NCBI GenBank assembly: GCA_009829735.1
Contig: CM020620.1
Location: 17,504,354-17,568,353 of the forward strand
Reading direction: 5' to 3'
DNA: 64,000 nt
Source of the DNA: Pyropia yezoensis
Lineage: Eukaryota; Rhodophyta; Bangiophyceae; Bangiales; Bangiaceae
The notes under the pieces are model-generated. The model saw only the letters and a list, made by a program, of their open reading frames with translations, was not told the DNA's origin and searched no databases. Numbering within the stretch: position 1 is the first letter of the stretch; each line of letters opens with the position of its first letter. The translations under genes were made by a program, and so were the position numbers. Below are positions 24,557-35,273 of this stretch, piece by piece.

Positions 24557-25954
24557 TCAGTTGAGCCTTTTCAACAGGTAGAATAGACACCACGTAGAAT
24601 GGGCCTCAGCCTCCCCCACCTCCCCCACCTCCCCCGCCCCCTCCGCCTCCGCCACCTCCCCCGCCCCCTCCCCCACCCCCCCCCCCCCCCCCCCCCCCGC
24701 CCCCCCCCCTCCCCCCCCGTATCCGCCTCCCCCGCCGTATCCGCCTCCTCCACCGCCCCCGCCCCCCGCGTACCCGGCCCACCCCCCTCCACCTCCTCCA
24801 CCGCCGCCGCGGCCCCCCCGCGAGCTGTTTCCACAAACAATTGCGAAGCATGTGCAGAGTCCCACCGTCACAACGACCGCGACTAGGGGCAAGAGCCACC
24901 ACAGCGTGTCGGCTATGTCTTGGTAGACGTCGGAGGTACATGACGGGGGCGAGCGGCGGAGGGCGCAGCGGAGGGGCGTGGGATGGGCGCCGCCGGCAGG
25001 GGGAGTGTAGGTCACGGTCCAGCGCGCGGCGGCGCCGCCGTCCCGCACCTGGGTGGGGGGGAAGGTTATCCGGCGCACGCGGCCGCCGCCCGCCCCCTCC
25101 CCGGCCGACGGGGGTCCCTCCGCCCCAATGGTGGCCGCATCCGCCGCGGGGCCAGTGGCGACCACCGCCCCAGCCCCTGGGGGCAGGACAAAGGTAACGG
25201 AAACGGCGTAGAGGGCCTGCTCCCACCCGTCCCCGGGCGCCCAGGTGAGGGAAAGGCGGGGGGGGGAGGGGGACGGGCTAGGCGGGGGGGGCGTACCCGC
25301 TGCGGGAGGTGGGGGGAGAGCTTCTGGCTCTGGAGAGCTCGTGGCTGCCTGGCCGGCATCCACTGTGTAGGCCACCCGGTAGGTGGTGGGGGTCCGCCGC
25401 GCCACCGTCGGCCACACCACCGTATCCCTCTCGGTGCAGGTGGTCACGTCGATGGCTCCCGCCACGGGTGGCACGTCCGCCCCCCCCCCGCCCCCCCCGC
25501 CTACGTCCACCGGGAGCTCGTAGACGGCCAGCTGTTTCACCCCCCCCGCCATGTCAGCGGCGGGGATGACCCGCTGAGCGTCGCGGCCAGTGGTGTAGGG
25601 CCATGTCCATTCCTCTACCACTTTCGACGCACAGCTGCCGGCGTCGGCAGTGACCGTCACGTTGGTGGCGCAAAGGTAGGCGGCCGAGGCGGATGGGTCC
25701 CCGGCCCCGCGGGGCGGCGCAGGCACCCGCGCACACGCCAACGCCACGGCGCCGCCGGCCGTGGCCCGGGTCGGGAGGGGGGTGGCCGCCACCGCCCGCA
25801 AAGGGGGCTCGGCAGAGGTGCCGGGAAGGGGTGAGGCCCGGGGCGCCTGGACCGCTGCGGCAAAGGCGGCGGCGGCGGCGGTGGCGAGTACCTCGGCGGC
25901 CGCCACCGCCACCACCACCCACCGCCAGTGGCCGCCGACGGTTCGAGCGGCCAT
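24557..25954 (-). CDS. DUF2207-like type I membrane protein
   Basis: 465 codons from the ATG at 25954. A signal peptide or anchor (about residues 11-36) is followed by a beta-rich extracellular part of about 310 residues. This includes VVEEWTWPYTTGRDAQRVIP, TYRVAYTVDAG, a LTWAPGDGWEQALYAVSVTF strand pair and ARWTVTYTPPAG. A membrane helix (TLWWLLPLVAVVVTVGLCTC, about 350-375) and a poly-Gly/Tyr tail follow. This order and the Gly-rich tail resemble DUF2207 predicted membrane proteins, whose role is unknown; the match is by pattern only. The last 40 residues follow a C-run (24670-24715 on plus), so the C-terminus may be wrong if that run is mis-sized. Confidence 0.6.
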   Translation of the reverse strand: MAARTVGGHWRWVVVAVAAAEVLATAAAAAFAAAVQAPRASPLPGTSAEPPLRAVAATPLPTRATAGGAVALACARVPAPPRGAGDPSASAAYLCATNVTVTADAGSCASKVVEEWTWPYTTGRDAQRVIPAADMAGGVKQLAVYELPVDVGGGGGGGADVPPVAGAIDVTTCTERDTVVWPTVARRTPTTYRVAYTVDAGQAATSSPEPEALPPPPAAGTPPPPSPSPSPPRLSLTWAPGDGWEQALYAVSVTFVLPPGAGAVVATGPAADAATIGAEGPPSAGEGAGGGRVRRITFPPTQVRDGGAAARWTVTYTPPAGGAHPTPLRCALRRSPPSCTSDVYQDIADTLWWLLPLVAVVVTVGLCTCFAIVCGNSSRGGRGGGGGGGGGWAGYAGGGGGGGGGYGGGGGYGGGGGGAGGGGGGGVGEGAGEVAEAEGAGEVGEVGEAEAHSTWCLFYLLKRLN

Positions 25955-26871
25955 GGCGTCCCCGAGCCGGGCGCAGGGGTGTCGCTAGTATGCTGGTGGG
26001 CGCTGCTCAAAGGAAGGGAGGGCGGGGACGGAGGTGCTTGGGGATAGGGATGGGAGTGAGATGGCGGCCGTCGTAGGGAGTCTCAGGGAGGAACGTGCGG
26101 GGCGCTTTACTTATGACGGGGGGGGGGTGGGGCGTCGTTCCGAGGTGGGGAAGGAGGTGGCTCGCCTCTCCGTCGAAAGTGCGGCGCGGTGATGCAGACG
26201 CACGCCGCGTCATGTGCGCACGGAGAGGGGGGGAGTCGAGATGCAGACAGGGGGGTGCTCTCAAGGTCGAGGGAAGCTGGGCGGAGCCCCTTCGGCCCCC
26301 TACTCCGTCAATAACTGAAGACAGTCCCCACCTCGCCTGTATGTACGCCCTCCTGTCCTCGTCATGCCAGCTCGACCCACCCTCCTGCCCCAACAAGGTC
26401 ATCCGCGATACTCTGCTTAAAATTTGAGTGTACTAATACATGTACCGAGAGTCAGCCCTTAGAAATCCAAAGTACCATACGGTGCATACACATACAAGAG
26501 ATGGGGAAAATGCGCTTGTGCTTCCCTGACCGTCAGAGCGCTTTGCTCATTCCATGTACCTTGGGGAGATTCGGTGGTTTCCCTCTCAAGAGGCCACGGA
26601 GAGCGGGGACGGCTTCAGGTGTTTGTTCAAAGCATACATTTCGCATCATTACACTTGGCGATCCTCGTCAGTATGGCCAAATTCCTCGTCATACAATCCC
26701 TTGGATTCATGACATCTGGGTGTCGAGGACGACTGCAGCATCGGCGGCTGTTTGGCTCTCCGCGTCGACAGGCAGTTGGCTCGGCATTCCCGGTGGCGCT
26801 CCCCCCCCCCCCCCCGCACTCCCTCCTCCTCGCCGCTCAGCCCCTTGGAAGCCCCTTGGAGACCGCCGGCC
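25955..26871. promoter_or_regulatory. divergent intergenic region between DUF2207-like and QC genes
   Basis: About 0.9 kb separates two genes read away from each other, so both promoters should lie here. The middle (26.40-26.75 kb) is AT-richer. No TATA box or specific operator can be assigned. Confidence 0.4.
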
Positions 26872-27656
26872 ATGCCTAGCCACCCCCCCCTGGCGGCCTT
26901 TATTGCCCCCGCCGCCATTGCCCGCCCCCCCGACGGTGGGGGCGGCGGCACCGGCGGCGGCGGCCGCCGCCCCGGCCGCCGCCGCCGCCGCCACCGCCCC
27001 CGCGCCGCGGGCCCGTCCGCGGCGGCCGGCGGCGGCAGCGGCCGGCGACGGCCCGCCGGCTGGTGGCCCCCCCGTCCGGGGGTGCTGCTGCTGTCGGCGG
27101 CCGCCGCGGCGGTCGCCGCCGCTGCGGGTGCCTACTTTCGGCCGCCGCCGCCGCGGGCGGCGGCCGCCGCCGCCGCGGCGGCCGTGTCGTGGGCCATGCC
27201 CGACTGGTGGCCCCGCCCCCCGCGGGGCAATGGCGCGAGCGACGCCGGCGGCCCCAGCGGTGGCGACGGGGTGGCGGGCGGGGGCGCGGCGGGGGCGCCC
27301 CCCCCCCCCCCGGCTCCCCGGGGGCGCCCGCGGGGGGGGCGCCCCTCCACGCGCTCACCGTCCTGGAGCGGCTGCCGCACGATGGCGCCGCGTTTACGCA
27401 GGGCCTGCTGTCGCTGGGCGGCGGCGTGCTGGCCGAGTCGACGGGCCTTCTCGGCCGCTCGGCCATCCGCCGGGTGGACGCCCGGTCGGGGGGGGTGACG
27501 GCCGAGACGCGGCTGGCCGCGACGGAGTTTGGCGAGGGCCTCGCGCCCCTCCCCGCGGGCGTGGCGGCGGGCTTTGGGTCGCCCCCCTTGGACGGGGGGG
27601 GGGGGGGGGGGGGCAGGGGGGGGGGGGGGGCGGCGGCAGACGAGGAGCCAGACGGT

Positions 27657-27689
<33 letters not shown>

Positions 27690-28090
27690 CCCGACCGCCT
27701 GCTGCAGCTGACCTGGCGGCAGCGCGTCGGCTACGTGTACCGCGCCGCCGACCTGACCCGCACCGGCCGGTTTGTGTTTGACGGCGTCGACGGGTGGGGG
27801 CTGGCCGCCCTCCCCGGGGGGAGTGCGTACGCCCTCAGCGACGGCTCGGCGGTGGTGCGGGTGGTGGTGCCCGCCCGCCGGGCGGCCGGCGGCGGCGGCG
27901 GTGGTGGCGGCGGCGGTGGCGGTGGCGCAGCCCCCACCGACGTGCTCGCCGAGGTTGGCCGCTTCACCGTCGCCGACGGCGGCCGCCCCGTGCCGCTCGT
28001 CAATGAGCTGCAGGTCGTGGACGGGGCGCTGCTGGCCAATGTGTGGATGAGCCCCTACATTGCGGTCATTGACCTGACCGGCCTGGTCGT

Positions 28091-28140
<50 letters not shown>

Positions 28141-28493
28141 TGCCGCCGCTGCGCCGTGGGCCTAGCGGCGGGGCACCCCCCCCCCCAGACGAGCGCACCC
28201 TCCCCGACGCGGTGGTCCCCCCCACCGTCGGCACCGTCACCCAGTGGCTCGACACGTCGCCGCTGCTGGCGCCCGCCGAGCGCCGCGGGGTGGACGTGGC
28301 GAATGGGGTGGCCGACGCGGCGACAGACGGCGGGGGGGTGTGGGTGACGGGCAAGCTGTGGCCGTGGGTGTACCGGGTGGCGGTGGGGCCCCCGGTGGGG
28401 GGGGGGGGGGTGGCGGGCAGGCGGGGCGCCGTCTTTTGGGACGCCCCCACCGTGCGCGCCATCTACCGGGATATCGGGCGGCAGGTGCCGTGA
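26872..28493 (+). CDS. glutaminyl-peptide cyclotransferase, plant/bacterial propeller type (one apparent frameshift)
   Basis: Converts N-terminal Gln of proteins to pyroglutamate. From the ATG at 26872, residues 1-69 are basic/Gly-rich and 70-89 form a signal anchor (GVLLLSAAAAAVAAAAGAYF), suggesting a type II protein in the secretory pathway. The frame then changes at a run of 14 C (27298-27311); one extra C would restore it. After that all conserved blocks of the glutamine cyclotransferase family follow in order: LPHDGAAFTQGLL, ESTGLLGRS, EFGEGLAPL, LLQLTWRQRVGYVY, DGWGLAALPGG, YALSDGS, VNELQVVDG, ANVWMSPYIAVID and VTGKLWPWVYRV. Gly, Pro and Ala runs are inserted in loops (about 27590-27690, 27890-27930, 28090-28150). 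This is the beta-propeller type, not the zinc-dependent animal type. Confidence 0.9.
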
Positions 28494-29006
28494 CCGGCCG
28501 AGCTGGGATCGCTACAGAGGGGGGGGGGGCGGGGGTGGTTGTCCGTGCGGTGGCGTCCATGCGCACATGCGCCACGCCGCGGGCCACGGGCTCGTCGCGT
28601 GGAACCATGGGTGTACACAGTTCATACCTCCCCCGCCGCCCCATGCCGAGAGGGAGGCTACCACTAGCTGTGTGCTATCCTCTCCTCCAAACAGATCGTG
28701 AAAGGTTCGCCATCCCTCCCGATGCGCCTCGCCTCGCGGCCACTGCATTGGGCGTGCACATCTGCGGCGGATGGTGACGAGCCACAAACGAAAAAAGGAG
28801 GTTGACGCGCCCTGTCCCTGCGATGATGGAGCAGATGAGCGTGAGGTGTGGCGGCCTGGGCATGCACTTGGACAAAGCGTAGAACGAAAAAATAAAGTGG
28901 TACACGGAAAAGGGATGGTGCGGCTGACCCCGAGATGTAAACATGACCATGCGACACGTTGCCCCCCCCCCCCCCCCCCCCCCCCCCCCGCCCTGACCTG
29001 CTCTTC
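28494..29006. other. convergent intergenic region
   Basis: Lies between the 3' ends of the QC gene (plus) and the coiled-coil gene (minus). It includes a run of about 29 C at 28961-28989. No gene is recognised. Confidence 0.5.
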
Positions 29007-31547
29007 TCACTGGGTGCACGACCCAAAGCACCCCTTAATCTTGCTCAGGAAGCCACCGCCTGCGGCAGCGCCCGCGGTCCCGGCCTTGCCAGCCGCCGAG
29101 CCTGCCCGCGTGCCCGCGGCAGAGGCCTTGGCCCCCACCCCGGAGGCCGCCCCCATTGTTGCCGTCTTGGCGGCGCCCATCTTGTCACCAACGAGGTTGC
29201 CAGCCTTTCCCGCCACCCCCTTCAGGCCCGTCGCCACACCCATGGCGCCGGCGCTCACCACGCCCACAACGGGGATCCCACCGGCCGTACCCGTAGCGCT
29301 CGCCTCGACCGGCTCGGCGCTATCCACAGCCGCCGCGGGAATTACCGCGACGGGGGTGGTATCCGGAGGGACATCATCGCTCTCAATGGGCGCAGCCGGA
29401 GCAAGCGCGGGCAGTGCCCGGGGAGCGTCGGTGCCCTCAGGCACGAGTAGTGCCGCTTCCGCCGCCTCGGCGGCCCGCTGGCCGTCCATCTCCACCGCCC
29501 GACGGATTGCCTCATCATCTGGAGGGCTTGACGGGGAAAGCGGCGACACATCAGCCACTTCCTCCGAGGCGCTAGCCACGACAGGCACCACAGGTGTGGC
29601 GCCTACGGGCGTCACGCTGTCGGCACTGGCGTCGACCATCTCTTCCTCTTCCACCTCCTCCTCAAGTGCAGAGCTCGACGACTCTTCCGCCTCGTCGCTG
29701 GTGATCTCGTCGTCATCGGCTGCGGCAGGCACCTCCACGCTCCGCGTGGCGGTAGCCACAACGGTGGGCTCATCATCGTCCTCTGTGGCAACGGCCGTTG
29801 CCGCCGCGACCATGCCACCAGCCGCCACCACAGCCGACGCGGCCGCCACGGGAGCCGCAGACGACGGTCCGTCCTCGTCACTCGACTCTTCATCGGCCAC
29901 AGGAGCTGGCGTCAGGTCAACCTCTGGCGATGTCACAACGGGTTCCTCCACCACCACCTCAGGGGCCATCGGTGCCGCCTCCTCCGCAGCCTGCATCGGC
30001 TCCACCGGCTCCACCGGCTCCACCGGCACAACCGGCACAACCGGTAGTACTTCTGATGCAGGTGCCTCCACGGGAGCCTGAGCGGCGGGCTTCTCAGTCA
30101 CCACAGCCGGCGGCAACGACGATCGGGGCGACGAAGCGGCGTGCTTGTGCTTGACAAGCGCCGCATTGACATCCTCCTCCATTGACGCAACCAGCGCCTC
30201 TTTCTCAGCTTCGTGGGTGCGCGCCAGCGCGTCAAGCTCATTCGCCTTGGCCGCCTCCACGGCGCTCAGCGCTTCCACCTTCTCAGCCTCGGCCGCGGCC
30301 AGCGCGTCGGCCTTGGCCTGCTCCGCAACTGCCAGCTCAGAGGCCAGCTTGGCCTCGGCCTCCTCGGCCGCCTTGTCCGAAGACATCTTGGCCGCCGCCG
30401 CAGCCGCCGCAGCCGTCGCCGCCGCCGCCGCAGCCGACGCCATGATCTTCTCCTTGTCAGCCTTGGCCTCCTCCGCAACGGCTGTAGCGTGGGCGACATC
30501 CGCCTCGCTCTTGCGAGCCGCTTCCGCAGCCACCGCAGCGCGCTCCTCCGCAGCGGCCACCTCCTCAGTGAGCTCCTGCACGCGGGACGCGGCGGCCTCC
30601 GATTCGGCCGTCTTGGCCGCAATCTGCTCGTTCAGTGCCTCCTTCTCCGCCTGAAGGGTCTCCACGCTAGCCTCGAGCTCGCTGACGCGGGCAGCCGACT
30701 CACGCGCAGCCTGCTCCAGCGCCGCCTTGTCCTCCGCGTCTGCTGCCGCACGCCTCGATCCCTGCTCCTTTGCCACCGCCGACGCATTGACGGCCGCTGC
30801 CAGGCGCGTCTTGTCGCTCCGCAGCGTATCCCTTTCGGTGGCCAGCGCCGCCACGGCAGCCTCGGCTTCGGCCTTGCCCGCCGCCAGTGCGTCCTTGTCC
30901 CCTTCCGCCTTGGCTGCCGCCGCCGCCGCTGCCGTTGCGGCGGCCGCCGCCGCCACGGCCGCGACGCGCTCCTTCTCCTCTGCCGCCGCGGTTGTCTCCT
31001 CGAGCTTGGCCGCCAGCGCCTTGGCCTTGGCCCGCGCCTCCTTGCTGGCCCGCTTGGCCGCTTCCAGGTTGACCGTCACCGTCGCGAGCTCCGCATCCTT
31101 GGCCACCGAGTTGGCCTCCAGCGCCTCTGCGTCCCGCAGGGACGCGGTGAGCTCCGCATTGACCCGCTTCAGCGACGCGTTCTCCGCCGTCAGGAAGTCC
31201 GCGTCCGCGTCGAGCTTCCGCAGCTTCTTAGTCAGGCTCCCATTGAGGGAATTGAGCTTGCCCATCTGCCTGTCCGCGGTGCGCTGCAGCGAGATGACAT
31301 CGTCGGCGAGGGAGCCCCCCGCGGCCGGGGAGTCCTTGACCGACCCCTCACTCCGGCGGGGCGACGGCACCGACGGCGCAGTGGCGGGCACGGCCACCGC
31401 CACCGCGTTGGCGCCCGTCGCGGCCGACGCTGCCGTCGCCGCGGCCGTGGCTTCCGCGGCCAACGAGGCCGTCGACGACGGGAGCGCGTCAAAGGGCAGT
31501 GGCACCACGTCCGTGGCGCCCGCCTCGGGCATGCCGGGCGATGCCAT
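29007..31547 (-). CDS. long coiled-coil protein with acidic tail
   Basis: 846 residues in one exon from the ATG at 31547 (MASPGMPEAG). Residues 1-80 are Ala/Pro/Ser-rich. About 80-490 form an almost continuous coiled coil of Glu/Lys/Ala heptads (for example SLTKKLRKLDADADFLTAEN and VSELEASVETLQAEKEALNE). About 500-740 is acidic and Pro/Val-rich with Asp/Glu clusters. The C-terminus is Gly/Ala-rich and ends in FLSKIKGCFGSCTQ, whose Cys residues could be lipidated or form a disulfide. This build suits a structural or tethering protein (cytoskeletal, Golgi or nuclear), but no family can be named. The opposite strand is also open for about 500 codons but shows no protein-like composition. Confidence 0.85.
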   Translation of the reverse strand: MASPGMPEAGATDVVPLPFDALPSSTASLAAEATAAATAASAATGANAVAVAVPATAPSVPSPRRSEGSVKDSPAAGGSLADDVISLQRTADRQMGKLNSLNGSLTKKLRKLDADADFLTAENASLKRVNAELTASLRDAEALEANSVAKDAELATVTVNLEAAKRASKEARAKAKALAAKLEETTAAAEEKERVAAVAAAAAATAAAAAAAKAEGDKDALAAGKAEAEAAVAALATERDTLRSDKTRLAAAVNASAVAKEQGSRRAAADAEDKAALEQAARESAARVSELEASVETLQAEKEALNEQIAAKTAESEAAASRVQELTEEVAAAEERAAVAAEAARKSEADVAHATAVAEEAKADKEKIMASAAAAAATAAAAAAAAKMSSDKAAEEAEAKLASELAVAEQAKADALAAAEAEKVEALSAVEAAKANELDALARTHEAEKEALVASMEEDVNAALVKHKHAASSPRSSLPPAVVTEKPAAQAPVEAPASEVLPVVPVVPVEPVEPVEPMQAAEEAAPMAPEVVVEEPVVTSPEVDLTPAPVADEESSDEDGPSSAAPVAAASAVVAAGGMVAAATAVATEDDDEPTVVATATRSVEVPAAADDDEITSDEAEESSSSALEEEVEEEEMVDASADSVTPVGATPVVPVVASASEEVADVSPLSPSSPPDDEAIRRAVEMDGQRAAEAAEAALLVPEGTDAPRALPALAPAAPIESDDVPPDTTPVAVIPAAAVDSAEPVEASATGTAGGIPVVGVVSAGAMGVATGLKGVAGKAGNLVGDKMGAAKTATMGAASGVGAKASAAGTRAGSAAGKAGTAGAAAGGGFLSKIKGCFGSCTQ

Positions 31548-34500
31548 GGCTGCCGCGGGCGGGTGGGGCAAGGGAGCAATGCCCGTTCAAGTCCAACAGG
31601 AGCAAGGCAGGTGGGATCGATGACAGGGAGAGAGAGAACGAGGCCCACAGTGGCCACCGCACGCAGAGGGTCGCGACAGCGGCGGTGCGCACGAGGGAGG
31701 GGGGAGGGGGACAAGGTGGGGCGGGGGGGGGGATGCGGACGGTGCGGGGAGGGGGTGCGCAAGTGAAACGGCCGTGGGCGGGTGGCGTGCCCCCCCCGCG
31801 TGTGGGTGAGGCGGCAGCGGCGGGACGTTGGGGTCAAGGCGCTGCGGCTGCACGCCGCCGTCGATCAAGGGCGCCACTCCCGTCTCCCACCCCCCCCCCT
31901 CCCCGCCCCCCCACACGGCAGCTGCGGGCGGTGGCCGTCGCGCTCCTCCTCCCCCCCTCCCCGCCCCCCAACCGGCGTGGCAACGCGCGCAGGGCCGAGC
32001 GGGCAAAAGGCGGGGACCGGCCGTGGTGTGGCACCCAACCGCGTCGCCGCCCGTACGGTAGGTGCGCGGGTGCACGCCCGCCGTGCCGCCCGCCGCTCAG
32101 TGCCCGCCGCTGCCCGTGTACCGCGTGGCGGTGGCGGGGGGGTTGGGTGGCCGCGGCGGCGGCGGCGGCGGCGGAGGTGGCGGCGGCGGTGGCGGCGGGG
32201 ACACAGCCGCAGCGGCTGCGGCAGCGACGCGTCACCCACTCCCCGATGCAACCCCCACCCCCCCCCGCCGCGCCTCGCCCCTCCCACCTGCGCCGCGAGG
32301 GCGCGCGCGCGCGCACGCGCGCACGCTGCTCCCTCGCTGGCCAGCCGGTCAGAGCACCGATTGGGACCCCACTCGCCCCGCCCACCCACTCACCCACCCA
32401 CCCACCTACGCCCCCCGACCCCCCCCCCCCCCACCGGTCGGTCCTACGGGCCCCCCGTGCAACCGCACTCTCCACGCACACACGAAGAAGGAAAAAGAGA
32501 ACGAAAAACAGAGAGAGAGGGAAACACGGGAGGGTGGGGGAGGATAGGAACGCGGACGGAAGGAGGATGCATGAGGGGGGGGGCGGGGCGGGGCACGAAA
32601 AATAGAAAAAACGTCCACACGGCAGCGTGGCGGCGAGGCGCGCGCGAGGTGGACCGCGGCCGGCTCGCGGGGGGTGGGGCGGGGCAGCACACGCGCGTGC
32701 GCGGCTGGGGGAGGTGGGTGGCGGGGGGGCGGGGGGGGGGTTGACGGTCGAGGGGTCGTCTGGGTGAGAGCCCAGTGCGTCACCCGCCAACGACGGCGGG
32801 GTGGTGTGGTGTGCCAGGGCTCTCGACCGGCCGCGCGTTCCACACGCGCCACTTTTGGTCGGTCGGCGGTAGATAGGCGGGGGAGTGCGCTGGGCTTGGC
32901 GGGGCACCGAGATGTACGCTAAGTGGGCGCGCCCTGGGGTGCGGGGGGGGGATGTAAACAAGCTGGCCGGGGAGCCCGGGCGGTCTTGGAAGGGGGGGGT
33001 GGCGGCGAGGAGGGACAGGGGGGGTGAGCGAGGGGGAGGAGGGGGGCCGGGGCGCGGCGGCTGTAGAGGAGAGCGTTGACGGCGACGGCATAGAGGGCGC
33101 CGGTAACTGCGTGAATGGTTTTGGCCCCCCCCATCCCCCGCCACGAGCCTGGGTGGCACGGTGGCCGGCGCTCCCCGCCTAAAAAGCCAAACGAGTGGCG
33201 TGGGGCGGCAGGGTCGCTTGCGCGGCCCCCCCCCCCCGCCGCGTCCACCCGGACGGACGGTGGAGCCCCCCCCGCCCCCTCACTCCTCTGCCGCCGCCAA
33301 AAGTCGCAACCAGCAAGCCGCGGGACGAAAGTCGCGCGGGGGGGGGGGGGCGGGGGGGGCGCGGTGGCGAGGCGGCGGCGTGCCGCGAAACGGCGTGGCG
33401 GCCCCCGACTGGGAGGCGACGGCCTCGACACCACTGACCAGGCGATCGCTCGAGAGGAGGGGTCGGGGGGGAGGGGGGGGAGGGGGTGGAGGCTGTCGTG
33501 CAGCTGCGTGTCCGAGCCGCGGCTAGCGCAGCAACGAGGGCGCTGTCTGCCGAGGGGCGGGAGGAGACGGCTGGTGCCGCCCCACCGCTGCCCACGATCT
33601 TGACGGCCACGCCGGCCTGCCGGTTGAGGTGGGGTGGTGCCACCGCCCCCCTTCTGGGGGAAGGGGGGGGGGGGAGGGCAACTGGTGCCCCCTAAAAGCC
33701 CCTGTCATGCTGGACGCTCGTCGCCCAAGCCGCTGAAACCAAAGGCTGTGGGGGGGGGTCGGGGGGGAAGGACCAGTGCTGGGCCACCAAGAACCCCACC
33801 TCACTGGCCTCCCAGAGGGCAGAGAGTGGCGGCACGTGCCAGGCGGCGGGTTGCAACTGGACCGCCAGCCCCTCCCCGCTCGTTGGAAGACGCAAGGTGC
33901 GCCGGCCATCGAGCCACTGTCATCAGGCGGGATGGAGAGCGGGCTCTGTCGTCCGGAGGGGGGGTGCCGCATGGCGAACGACGGGTGTCGCCCCCTCTCC
34001 GACGGCCGCCGCCGCACAAAAGGTCAGTGGGTCGACGACAGCACACTACTCAACGACAGTCCAAGGGGGGGGCTTCATGGCTGGCTGGGACCTCGAGTCC
34101 CCGACAATTCAATCATCTCCCGCCTGAACCGACATATTTCTGTAACATTTTCAGCCCAAATTTCTACTCATCCGTACAATCTTACCCTGCTTCGTGGTCC
34201 GTTCACCTGGCATACGCCGTCGGCCCAACCAGACCATGGACCTGTGGCACCATGGTCCCAAATGGCAGTGCCAGCAGTTAGATAGAGTTGAGAATAGTGG
34301 AAAGCTCTACTTTTCACAGCGTCGCATGCATCCAGACCAGAGAGACGCCCTTTGCATACAGGATGACCCCTTCTTGGACCTGGGCGAACACATGGCTGCA
34401 AACGGCTTCACTTCGTAGGCCTGAGACAGCTGGTGATCGCAGTTTACACACAATGCGCCACCAAGAGCAGCTTTGAGAGAAGTGGGGTTGTCGTTCACCG

Positions 34501-35030
34501 AAAAGCACAGAAGTGGCTCTGCCACCGATGACTGTGCCGTTTGAGAGAGAGGAGGTGCAGGCATCCATGCAGGGTCAGTGGGGCCCCCCATCATGGCGGG
34601 CTCGGATGATCCGAGACGTGCGTACTGTACGCGATGTCCGAAGAGTATCACTCGGTGGGCTCAAACTGGAGCCACGCTGGCGACCAAGCCGCGAAAGCAG
34701 ATCGGCGACATGGCCAAAGGAAGAGCCTCGCCGGGGATTTCCAGCCTCTCCCTCCCGTTGCAATGCCACCGCCCACAACCGTGTGCCTGGTGGCGCACTG
34801 CGAGTGAGGTGTCCAGGGAGGACGGGGCGAGCGTGCCTGCATCGATGACAGTGACTCAAGCGGACTCTTGAGGGGGGGGCCGGAGGCATCATTGACAGTC
34901 GCGACGGGGGACAAGAACCTGATCCTTTGTTGAGTGGGAAGGGCGGGTGTCACGCGGCGAGAGTGGAGGGGCGAGGCTGTCGAGGGGTTTCACTCGGCGA
35001 GTTGGTCCAGTGCGGCAGACTGCCTGATAT
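31548..35030. other. gap without a recognised gene
   Basis: 31.5-33.6 kb is the GC-rich upstream side of the coiled-coil gene, with purine-rich strings (32490-32610) and CGG repeats (32150-32220). A short minus-strand frame from the ATG at 33134 (MGGAKTIHAVTGALYAVAVN) has one hydrophobic helix but no further support. 33.7-35.0 kb is mixed and non-coding as far as I can see. Confidence 0.45.
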
Positions 35031-35147
35031 AGTGCTTCCTGTAAAAAATGGATGTTGACGGTACGTGAAGGTTATGAAAATCGCTGTCTGGGCCAATGGA
35101 TTGGCTCCTTCACGTACCGTCAACATCCATTTTTTACAGGAAGCACA
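35031..35147. mobile_element. MITE copy B (about 117 bp)
   Basis: It starts AGTGCTTCCTGTAAAAAATG and ends with the reverse complement CATTTTTTACAGGAAGCAC. The arms are almost perfect over about 40 bp (through GATGTTGACGGTACGTGAAG), with a short loop. The ends resemble copies A and C, but the arm sequence is a different subfamily. It is flanked by TA on both sides. Confidence 0.85.
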
Positions 35148-35154
35148 GTACGTA

Positions 35155-35273
35155 TTGTGCGTCCCGTAAAAAGTGGACGTGCACAGGTCGTGCAGTGTGG
35201 GTTTGATTGGTCCAGTGGCCGATATTTGACATGATCACGACACGTGCACGTCCACTTTTTACGGGACGCACTA
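35155..35273. mobile_element. MITE copy C (about 119 bp)
   Basis: Starts GTGCGTCCCGTAAAAAGTGG and ends CCACTTTTTACGGGACGCAC. The interior (GTCGTGCAGTGTGGGTTTGA and a GATCACGACACGTGCACG end) matches copy A in inverted orientation. It lies only about 8 bp from copy B. Confidence 0.85.

Noticed and set aside
30145-31766. Long plus-strand frames opposite the coiled-coil gene
   Set aside because: They are complements of heptad codons with Ser/Ala/Arg-rich nonsense composition; the minus-strand protein has clear coiled-coil character.
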